A stretch of DNA of 64,000 bases from Pterobdella sp. o SKG-2022. Lineage: Eukaryota; Annelida; Clitellata; Hirudinida; Piscicolidae. The notes below the pieces were generated by a model that saw only the letters and a list, made by a program, of their open reading frames with translations, ran no database searches and was not told where the DNA came from. The position numbers were made by a program, and so were the translations under genes. The stretch lies in contig OZ038324.1 of the NCBI GenBank assembly GCA_964035795.1, positions 8,821,907-8,885,906 on the forward strand. The letters are read 5' to 3'. Shown piece after piece: positions 50,519 through 64,000 of this stretch (positions are counted from its first letter, which is position 1; each line of letters opens with the position of its first letter).

Positions 50519-50960
50519 TTTAATTTTTAATACTTTATAGACTGTTAAGTATTTATAAAACTAACACAAACATTGGAAAACATCTCATATAAAAACTAGT
50601 GTTTCCATTATAAAATAGCAAAGTTCTATCATGAACATTGAACCATTTGAAAGCTTAAACAAAGCACACAAGAGATGAACAGATCTTAGTTCAAATTTCC
50701 TATTTGGTACTTTTATCATAAACATTAAAGAAGTTAAATGCTTCAACAAAGCACACAAGAAACCAACAAGTCTTAGTTTAAGTAAGTCCCCTATTTAAAA
50801 CTATGAGAATTTAGTTAATTGAAATCTAATCAAAAACCATAATAAAAACAGAGAAGGGAAAAACTGCAGATAAAGAAGGACGTACGAAGAAGTCAAAATC
50901 TCATTTAATTTATTCTCTTTCATGCTCAGCTATCGGGCTGGTTATCTAACGTGCAATTAC

Positions 50961-51510
50961 AGAATGGTAAACTATCAAAATAAAGCCAGAACTATCACCC
51001 AGTTTTCTAGCAGAACTCTCAATGTTTGCGGTTTAACTAGCAAGAAAAAAAGAGAATGCTTAGATGAACTTTTTGCCGACTACAACTTGGACGTACTTTG
51101 CCTCCAAGAAACAAAAACAAAAAACGAGAAAACAATATAACAAAAAAAACAGCACTCTACACACTCTCTTCCAGCACACACCACTACGGTCTCGGATTTG
51201 CAGTAAGTAAGAAATGGACTAATCTCACCACGCGCAACATTTCGGACAGAGTTGCAATACTAGAAGGCAATCTCAAAGGTGCACATTTCAAAATAGTGAA
51301 CTGTTATGGACCAACACAAATCCTCTCAAATAAAAAACAAGAAATTTATGAATAATTTCTTGAAGACTCCAGGCAAATATAAAAACAAAATCAAACCAAA
51401 TACTTATATTACAAGGAGACTTCAATGCAAAAATAGGCAAAAGCTCAATCAAGTCTACACACAAAGGTCACTTTTCAAGAGAGTGTGAAAATAAAAAGAC
51501 CGGAAAATGA
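50961..51510 (+). mobile_element. Non-LTR retrotransposon (LINE) endonuclease remnant
   Basis: The + strand encodes pieces of an APE-type endonuclease in several frames. First comes NVCGL..KKRECLDELFADYNLDVLCLQETK (N-terminal Asn and the LQE active-site motif). Then HHYGLGFAVSKKW and VAILEGNLKGAHFKIVNCYGPT, then LQGDFNAKIG, the classic catalytic motif. At least two frameshifts and internal stops separate them. No reverse transcriptase follows, so this is a dead 5' fragment. The clade cannot be assigned from this part. Confidence 0.75.
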
Positions 51511-52240
51511 CATTGAAAGTCAAAAAATCGCCTGACGTTGAAATTGGCTGCCCGTCTATTGTTCTTTTCCTAAGATCTTGAAGTTTTACCAAAAAGAAGT
51601 TTCCAAAATCTATTTATAGATATTATTATTTTTAAAGCAATAGTTATTGTTCTTTTTATTTATTTTTTAATTAATTATTTTTTTCTTTGTTTTTATTACA
51701 AATTATTTTCGTTCAAATGTAATTAGGCGGTGAAGATAGCTGAAGAACTTCAATTTAAACTTGGTTTATGATGTAATTTACTACATTTATTAAGCACAAA
51801 TAGCAAGAGTTTTCGCTAAGTATAGTCTTATAATAATATTTAAGCATACGTATTATCGTAAGCTATACTTATTTTAGCTATTTTTGCTTAATAAATTAAC
51901 TAAATTTTAGCATGAATCAACGTTAATGATTATTGATATTGCTAATAAGTACATTAAGATGTCTCCAAAATGTCTTTATTAGTTATTACTTCGATTAAAT
52001 ATTGCTGCAAATTTAACCAGTAATCCTATATACATATGAGAAAAATGCAAAAAGTGATATGACAGTTATTTCGTAGAATTAATTTATAAATGAGTTTACA
52101 GACTGCTTTCAATAGCTATGTCAATAATTCTCTCCACCTAAAAGTAATCGAGATTTTATGCTTCGAGCACAATGAAAGATTTATTGTAATTTTCAGATTG
52201 GCGTTTATAATTTCCGAATAAACAACTTATTAGAGAGACT
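51511..52240. other. Intergenic AT-rich DNA
   Basis: No gene recognised. Ends at the promoter of the Cys-rich peptide gene. Confidence 0.5.
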
Positions 52241-52245
52241 TCGTC

Positions 52246-52252
52246 TATAAAA
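52246..52252 (+). promoter_or_regulatory. TATA box of the Cys-rich peptide gene
   Basis: TATAAAA. A probable non-coding first exon (about 52275-52297) follows with a GTGAGA donor, and an acceptor CTCCAG ends at 52421, nine bases before the ATG. Confidence 0.55.
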
Positions 52253-52430
52253 CAGACCAGTCTCTATTTTGTTGCAGCTCTGAATCGTACTTCGTCGGTG
52301 AGAATTGAAGTTTGTATCAAAATAAGGTAATACAAAATTTTTAACATTGAATAAATCAAAAGATTGGTAAAAAAAAATTAATAAGAAATCTATTTTTTTC
52401 AAAATCTTCTTCAACCTCCAGAAAAACAAA

Positions 52431-52688
52431 ATGAACAAATCAACTTTGATCGTCCTCCTCATAGTAGTTCAGTTTGGTTTGACTACGGCAAGGGTGCCGG
52501 CCAAAAGAATGATGCCTTACGGCTTCGGAGGAACTATGGTGTACCAGTGCTACTGCGATAAATGCCCCTTAGGAACTTTTGCGTGTGAAGAGCTCGAAGT
52601 GGCTTGCTACTGTGATTCCTGCTCCTGCACTAAGCATCGCAATCCTAGATGTATGTTGTTTATGAATCTATTTAGTAATAGTGAGTGA
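52431..52688 (+). CDS. Small secreted Cys-rich peptide
   Basis: Family not recognised. A clear signal peptide (MNKSTLIVLLIVVQFGLTTA, cleavage probably after TTA) is followed by RVPAKRMMPYGFGG and a Cys-rich core with eight Cys. The core has two related CxC modules, CYCDKC and CYCDSCSC, separated by ..ACEELEVA. Acidic and basic residues are balanced. The frame stays open to a stop at 52688, but a good donor (AGAT/GTATGT, exon end 52649) suggests the tail is intronic and another exon lies downstream that I could not find. TATA box and spliced 5'UTR suggest a strongly expressed secretory-cell gene. Secreted Cys-rich peptides are common in gland and skin of annelids, but no activity can be stated. 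Confidence 0.65.
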   Translation: MNKSTLIVLLIVVQFGLTTARVPAKRMMPYGFGGTMVYQCYCDKCPLGTFACEELEVACYCDSCSCTKHRNPRCMLFMNLFSNSE

Positions 52689-52689
52689 G

Positions 52690-53745
52690 TCGTTTCTAAT
52701 GAATGTTTTGCATACTCTCTAGATTTGGTAGATTTCTCAGAAAGATACTTTATGCCTTGTAAATAACGATTAACTTTTCAAGTTCATTTTATTATAACAA
52801 TAATAAATAACAAAACGTTATTTGCTGCTTCATTTTTTTCATTTTTCTTGATAAATAATTCAAAAAACAAAAATTACATCTGGCGATGGCACACCATAAT
52901 TATAAAAATTATTTAAACTTCTTCAGTAAGTTTTGGCAAGGAATGCCAATCAAAATGAGTTTTTGCTTAAAAATCTAATGAATTTTAATAATATCCGTTT
53001 TACTATAAAGTTTTAGCTGAGCATTATGCAAAAAAAAAAATTATCAAAAAATATCCGTTTTGCTAAGAGTTGTGATTTCGGTTTCATTTCTGGGATAAAG
53101 TTTAAAAAAATGTTTAAATCTGCATTTGATGTCATTGGAATGTAAAAAGAACTTTGAACAAAAGTTCAAATACCATGTTAAAGGGCCTCGTTAAGATAGA
53201 TAATTTTAACAAGGCTCTTATTTATTATGAAAATTTACATTTTTATAATTAACACATAAAATAAACACAAAATTTACTATTTAAATGTTTCATTCATGAA
53301 CCTTTCATTTTTGAACATCACCCTTATGCTCCTTAACAAACAACCTCACAGCTCCGTCGATGGATGACCTGACAGTTATTTATTAGAGAATCACATGCCA
53401 TAGAAGGGTGTCATGGCGGATCTTGATATGATACAACATTTTTACGATTCATTCAGAACATTTTCAAATTTGCATTTTTTTGAAAATTAGAAACTACATG
53501 TTTCACAATTCTCGTACTAATTCAAAAAAAATTTTTGCTTAATTCTAAGAGGTTTTTTGAGAAAATTTGTTTTTTTATTGTCTTTTTTCAAAAAAAAAAA
53601 ATGAATTAGACTTTTCTTTGAAAAATGCTTTCGTTGAAAGTCGACGCAAATGCATTACTTGGCTTAAATTAATTGCATACAAAAGCCACATTTGGAACAA
53701 TGGAGATTTTGGGTCAAAATTATAGAGAGCATTATTAATTTAAAA
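52690..53745. other. Intergenic AT-rich DNA
   Basis: No coding sequence recognised. May hide a 3' exon of the Cys-rich peptide gene. Confidence 0.45.
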
Positions 53746-53751
53746 AAAAAT

Positions 53752-53763
53752 TGATGCTATATA
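53752..53763 (+). promoter_or_regulatory. TATA box of the FReD gene
   Basis: GCTATATATAAG about 55-60 bp before the ATG at 53816. Confidence 0.5.
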
Positions 53764-53815
53764 TAAGCAATGTTTTTAACAATTTTTTCACCGCGAAGTC
53801 TTGAAACCTTCCAAA

Positions 53816-58483
<4,668 letters not shown>

Positions 58484-59861
58484 AACTTCGAGAAAAAAGA
58501 CAATCGATAAAAATCATTTAAACGCAGAACATTGCAATAATATGTATACCTTATTCCACTTAAAGACACTCCTTGCTGAGAATACATAAAAACTACATTA
58601 GCTTACTTTCTGATAGTTAAGAGTTTATGTCAAAAGTTCCCATAATTTGAATTTTTATCAGTCTTTTGATGGTTTTTTCGTGTTTTCTGGTGGTATTTTT
58701 CATTTTTACATCGTGTTGGCAATGTTTTCACCATCAAATTTTGGATATTCAGTTAAGATAATGATTGAAAAGTTATTTATTTTATGTATGGTGAGCAACA
58801 AACTCGATAGTTTTTTATTGACTTATAAACTTGAAATTTCTGCTTGAAAATGAGCAAATTCAGTTTTTTGTGAAAAAAAACTCTAAACTAACCACTAATT
58901 TAAGTTTCACCCCTCCACAACAGACCATCAAAAGCTTAGAGTAATAATGGTAGAATACATGTAGTTCATAAAATATATCATAAAAACACAGCTACAAAAA
59001 TGGTAAAACTATTAATGGAAAGAATAATTTATTTGAAAAAATTCACTTTCGAAACTTTTTCAAGATGTAATAAAAACAAAAAAGCTATGAAGAACAGTTT
59101 CCCCCAATAAATGCTAAGCGTAGCGAAAAAACTGATCAATTTCATGCATGTTTTTTTAATAAAAATATAAATTTCTTTGTTTGAATAACATCAAACTTAT
59201 AACATAATTCAAATAATTGATAAAAAAATGAGATTTTTATAAAAAAAAATATCCCCATCGGTGTGTTGAGAAGATTTAAAGCTTAATGAGTGAAATAAAC
59301 TAAGACAAGTAATTATTGGCGCAAAATTGAAGCAAAAAAAATTTACACATGACTTGTTTTTGATCAATAAGTGCAAAAGATGGCGATAATTAAATTGAGA
59401 ACTATATGTTTAGTTTCTGTGCTGTTTTATCTACCGCGAATAATTGAAAGAAATGTGGTGAAAACATAAAAAATAGATAGTGTAACACAATAGCAGGTGA
59501 ATAGGTAAGTAGGCAGAAAGATAAGTAGATGAATATTGAGAAAATTATAGATAGGTAGATGAGTAGATATAAAGTAAGAAATGGTAGATAGATAGATAAG
59601 TAGATAGATAGGCTAAAAGGAAATAAAGATGAAATAATACTTTTTGATTGGTCACTATTAAAAACTAAAGTTCTTCATTTCATGTTTTTTTTTTGGCTCA
59701 ATCCAATATAAATCACTTTTGTGACTAATTTTTACTCACCTATCAACGTGGAACTCTCTGGGTTTAAGGTTTAAACTTAACTTTTTTGTGCTAGGCTAAT
59801 TTGGCCCATCATAGTTTTCCATTAATGATATTGTTGTTGAAAGTTCCCTTATTTTTAAAAA
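58484..59861. other. Intergenic DNA between FReD and cadherin genes
   Basis: AT-rich, with a TAGA/GATA repeat patch near 59480-59640. The two genes are convergent, so both 3'UTRs should lie here. Nothing else recognised. Confidence 0.5.
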
Positions 59862-62800
59862 TTATATTTCATTTGTATTGTTTTTGTCTACTTTGTTATT
59901 GAAAGATCTGAGTATTTTGATAGCGGATATGTTAGCAACAATGGTTAGTAGAAACAATGATAACAGAACCAAAGTGAAACTAGAGCTACCACTACTATCT
60001 TGACTTTTATCCCAACCACCATCTCTTCCTCCTACATCCCCTCCATCTCCAACCCTACCACTACCACCATCTTCACCCCTATCGTAACCATCCCCAACAC
60101 CGCCATTATGACTGTTGTAATGGTGTGTGTGTTTATCTCCATTCGACCAATCAAAGTGTTTGTTATTAATAGATGTCTTCATAGTGTTTCTTGCTGAAGA
60201 TTTTGTGAGATTGTGCGTAATTAGAGCCATATTGATGTTGTATTTAGAATTGCATAACTTTTCATTTACACAGTCTATCGTACTGTTGGGAAAAGGGTGT
60301 TCCAGCGGTGAAAATGGTGATGATAATGATGAAAATGAAGATGAAGAAAAATGAAGAGATGATGAGGATAGTTCAGAACAGTTCTTGAAATTTTTTTTTT
60401 TAAAAGAAATATTAAAAGCTAAGATTACTATGATAGAAAAAACCCGGCCTTCTAATTGGTCGAAAAATTTTAAGTTTTTTGTAGCGCATTTTATATTTGA
60501 ACCAATCAGGTTAAAGTAGGTAACCATCTTAAGACAAACCTCAATTTTATTATCATAGTTGTCTTTGTAATGATTATCAAAGGAGGCAACCATCAAGAGC
60601 TTTATACATTTTCCACCATCACCACTCGTATTCAACTCCTTCATCTCACCACCATACCCACCATCAACAATACTATTAATTCTCGTCACATTGAAACGAT
60701 ACACCAACTCATTGCTCTTCATTAACACACTAGCTTTTCTCGACACCTCATCCCAGATGTAATATCGATCAACATTCCTTGTCTTCAAAACTTGAGCTTC
60801 TGCTGTACACTGCAGTCTCCTACCTTTGTTTCTGTTTTTCTTGTCAACATTTCCACCTCGTTTCCCACCAACTTTCATCGCTCCAACGTCGAAGATCAAT
60901 GGAAACCCCTGTCTTGGGCTTTTGGTTATAGACACTACACCCGAAATTGCTCCTATCTTGATGTTTTGACGGTGTTTTTTATGCACTAGAAAGTATTTGT
61001 AACTCCCAAAATTATTGTTAATGTTTCTGTAGGTATATTCATTATTATCATAACTATAATTATCCTCATCATCATCTTCTTCGTCATCACCATTTTGGTA
61101 AGCTGTTTCAAATTTTCTTTCTTCATCATAATCACCCAAATCATCATTTTTTTTCATCATGAAATTACTGATAATGTTATTATTATTATTGTTATTGCTG
61201 TTATTGTTATTATTAACTGCAGTAATTTGAGCCAGAGGAGTTTCACCACCGACGTACTTCCAAAAATATCTTTTCTTGGTGAAACTGAGAGCAAAATGAA
61301 GATTTCAAAGCATAATGGTCATAAAAATGTAAATTCAACAAAACCTTCCCCAAACAACTCTGCATTTTATATTTTTTCACCATAACCCACAACACGACCC
61401 CTATAGCTCAATGGTTGAGCATTAGACTAATTATCAAAAGTTACCGGGTTCGATCCCGCGTGGACCGACAATTAGCACCTGTTCTACAGTGTGTTTTTGC
61501 TACATTAAATTTTTAGCAAGCACTTGGATCTATAAGAAAAAGCGCTTTATAAATACCGCATTACATTACATTAACACACCTATAATAATCTACACTCTAT
61601 TTTCATACAAGTCACACGACATCATCCACAAACTACCAGCCACATGCTTCCTCCATCACTATCCATCATACCTCACACTACATATTTACAGCCACCACCA
61701 CTCATTTTACCTCTACACTTTCTATTTATGTTTAAACCACTTTCGCTTACTCACCATCTTTAGCCGCCACCACCCCCGTACACCACCTTCGCTCACTCCC
61801 ACCAACCCCACACAACCACTTTAACTCACCCACCTGCAAACAGGGATAACATCAACGACGACAACAGCAGTTGAATTGAGAGGTGGAGATCCAAAATCAT
61901 GACATGTTACCATCACTTCATGCACCCCCTTTCTCCACCATAACCTTCTCTTACTCACTAGTTTGTATTCAGACCTGTACAGCCATTCGGCCTTTGGTTC
62001 AGGGTTTAGGTAATTTCTATCTGACTATTTATGATACTATAAAACAAAAAAATTTGAAACACAAGCTTAATAATAACATTAGACATACAAACTCAAACAC
62101 ACACGCAAACATACACATAAACACAAAAACAGACCAATAGGGAAGGATCATGAGCCTCACACGTGACATGACCGTTGTTTCCAGAATCTTCATCAGTTAC
62201 TGAGAGATGTGCGATGAATGTGCCAGCCTTTGGGATTGGTGATTTAAAAAACCTGATAAATTTCTTATCTAAGTAATAACGTATTTAAAGATTTATTTAA
62301 ACAATTAATAAGTAAGTGGTCGTAACACAATGTAAGCTTAATTTCAATGTGGTTTAAGCTCACAAAAAGCTTTGTGCCATTTTAAGGAGCCTCAAAAGTC
62401 CCAAAAACCCCCAACCTCAATTTCTTCGGTCAACAGAGCTCTGTTGTTGTCTGTGAGTGTATTCACCTCAATTTTGGGATAGTTGTCATTGACATCGATC
62501 ACGTGCATTAAGAGAGTGGCAGTTGAGGATAAGGGGATTTCTGCGCCGTCTGACACGACTACTTCCACCAGGATCTTTTCCTCGACTGTGTTTGTTTGTT
62601 GAGTTAGTTGTTTTTTTAGTTTTTTGTTTTTTTTGTTTGTTCGTTATTTTGTTTGTTTTTTATTCTTTTTTTTTATTTTGTTCTTAATTTTGTTTTTTTG
62701 TTCGGATGGTAAGTGCGGTGTATATTATCAATGGGTAGATGCCTACATCTTGTTGCAAGTGTAACAATAACTGTTGCTGGCGTATGGGTAGAAGATTCAT

Positions 62801-64000
62801 AAGAAGATGATTGAATGGAACAAAAAACAATTGAAGTTTAGAAAAATTTGAAAGTGTTTTGAAAACTTTTTGTGGGTTATGCTACTATAATATTTGTATT
62901 TTGTTTTCTTCTCCCATGGTATAAAACTAAAAATCTGTGAGACTTCACTAATCTAAAACACGTACTTGAAGAAAAACCATTACCTTATCTTATGAAATAA
63001 AACTGGTAGATTGTTCAACCAAACACAACATGCAAACCTTCATAATCAAGAGACCCAACAAGAGTTACAGCTCCACTGAGTGGAGAAATTTTCAACTTTT
63101 TCGCTATTTTTGGGTCAGTATTTTTTTCTAAGTGATAAAAAACACGTCCATCGTTACCAAAATCTTCGTCAGTAGCTTTAACCGTCAAAAGCTCAGTGTT
63201 TAGTAGAGTGTTTTCTTCTACTGATGTCTCATATAGTTCTTTATCGAAGGTAGGAGTATTGTCGTTGACGTCGCTGATGGAGATAGAGATGTTGAGTGTG
63301 TTGTTTTGGTTGAGGTTGCATTTGTTGTTGTTGTGTTCATTTAATGCGTTGTACTCAATGTTGTGTAGGTCTGTGTTGTAGTTGTTGGCGTTGTTGCTAT
63401 CAACTACAATGACACAAAATTCATATCGGTCGATAAACTCTCTATCTAGTTGAGCTACAACCACTATTCTCAGTTCATTGTGGAAGTTAGACACTCCATT
63501 TAATTTGTTGTTTTCCAACTTGAAAGGTAAAGATTTATGTTTAAAACTGAACAAGTAATAAAATAAAGGAAAAGAGTCTTTATCCTGGGCAGACGGGATG
63601 GTGAAGCTGAAACCGATCGATGCTGACTCCGAGATTTGTTGGTGGAAGGTGTTTTGGAGGAAGATGGGTGAGTTATCGTTGAGGTCTTTAACCTCTATGC
63701 AAATCTTCACCATGTCGAAGTAACTGTGTGTGGGAGAACTAATGATGAGTACACTCAAGATGAAATTTAGTTAATATAATAACAATCTTTAGAGGCAAGG
63801 TATATTGAATAAATAATCAAATATATATAATCATTACAATTAATATCAATATAACCATCTCACAAAACGCTTTAATTGATAACAGTAAAGATCAGTGTAA
63901 GATTACTTGAGTGGCTGCACCACAACTTGAATCTTGAGAACACATACATCAAGCATATCCTTACAGACCTCTTCTCTATCTATCACCCTCTTCGTCCGCA
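59862..64000 (-). CDS. Protocadherin-like cadherin, 3' part, runs off the window
   Basis: Single-pass cell-adhesion protein. Minus-strand exons: 63907-64000 (partial), 63038-63723, 62416-62585, 62163-62227, 61834-61974 and 59862-61284, all in phase. The first has RVIDREEVCKD..CVLKIQVVV, a protocadherin first-repeat signature. Cadherin calcium motifs follow: DLNDNSPIF, LDRE, DVNDNTPTF, ATDEDFGNDG, LDYE, DVNDNYPKI, VTDEDSGNNG and CHDFGSPPLN. The last exon has GGETPLAQITAVN, then an Asn/Asp-rich insertion where a calcium-binding D.D motif would be expected, a degenerate repeat (IGAISGVVSITKS), a Gly/Asp-rich juxtamembrane stretch and a transmembrane helix (FTLVLLSLFLLTIVANISAI). The cytoplasmic tail is only about 17 residues, with no catenin-binding region. 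The 62163-62227 exon uses an AAAG acceptor and an ACGTGTGA-type donor and is the least certain. Confidence 0.85.
61388..61577 (+). mobile_element. tRNA-derived SINE in a cadherin intron
   Basis: The head has an A-box-like TAGCTCAATGGTTGAGCA and a B box GGTTCGATCCC with tRNA spacing, and an anticodon-loop-like CTAATTA. The T and anticodon stems are mismatched. A body follows, then GCGCTTTATAAATACCGC and an ATTACATTACATT tail, typical of SINEs that share a LINE 3' end. It lies in the cadherin intron between 61284 and 61834, in the opposite orientation to that gene. Confidence 0.75.
62586..63037. other. Cadherin intron with T/G-rich low-complexity tract
   Basis: TTTGTTTGTTTTTT-type sequence at 62590-62710. 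No coding sequence recognised. Confidence 0.6.

Noticed and set aside
61388..61465. A functional tRNA gene
   Set aside because: A and B boxes are present, but the T-stem and anticodon stem are mismatched, no acceptor stem pairs, and a SINE body and tail follow.
62185..62260. A frameshift in the cadherin at the T6 run
   Set aside because: Using the acceptor at CCCAAAG (exon end 62227) restores phase and gives the expected GTFIAHLSVTDEDSG sequence.

Overview
The window is animal nuclear DNA. Genes are intron-rich with canonical GT-AG junctions, intergenic DNA is AT-rich, and there are long CA/GT and GGAT-type microsatellites, a tRNA-derived SINE and LINE debris. Gene content (COUP-TF, Dbx, axonemal-type beta-tubulin, IFT27, FReD, cadherin) is bilaterian. 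A complete 27-exon hillarin/KY-type gene encoding about 1275 residues, close to the length I recall for leech hillarin, points to an annelid and probably a leech. The species is inferred, not proven. All exon joins below were made by hand from splice sites, reading phase and family resemblance.

Layout. 1.7-3.0 kb (+): ribosomal protein L14 with a TOP-like start and C/D-box snoRNA candidates in its introns. 7.5-14.8 kb (+): complete COUP-TF (NR2F/seven-up) nuclear receptor, 8 exons. 19.5-21.7 kb (-): a type II membrane proprotein that I read as a chondromodulin/ITM2-like BRICHOS protein with a furin site and a Cys/Tyr-rich C-terminal peptide. 23.7-24.8 kb (+): an unrecognised, possibly mitochondrial coiled-coil protein with a 13-nt microexon. 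26.2-28.0 kb (+): beta-tubulin with an axonemal-type tail, converging on 28.1-29.5 kb (-): an IFT27-like small GTPase. 29.8-33.3 kb (-): Dbx-class homeobox gene. 40.5-48.7 kb (+): hillarin. 50.0-51.5 kb: a decayed repeat/membrane gene and a LINE endonuclease remnant. 52.2-52.7 kb (+): secreted Cys-rich peptide. 53.8-58.5 kb (+): secreted PAN-like/fibrinogen-related (FReD) protein with a pure (CA)n intron of about 1.35 kb. 59.9-64.0 kb (-): 3' part of a protocadherin-like gene holding an intronic SINE.

There is no operon logic. One local theme is ciliary: axonemal-type tubulin beside IFT27, with an RFX X-box match 61 bp upstream of the IFT27 ATG. COUP-TF and Dbx are developmental regulators flanked by large non-coding stretches with clustered transcription-factor motifs. 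Most spliced models close in frame across every junction. Two do not: RPL14 exon 4 is one base short, and FReD exon 1 to 2 is one phase off. The best candidates for something undescribed are the BRICHOS proprotein, the related snoRNA set, and the FReD intron that is almost entirely CA repeat.
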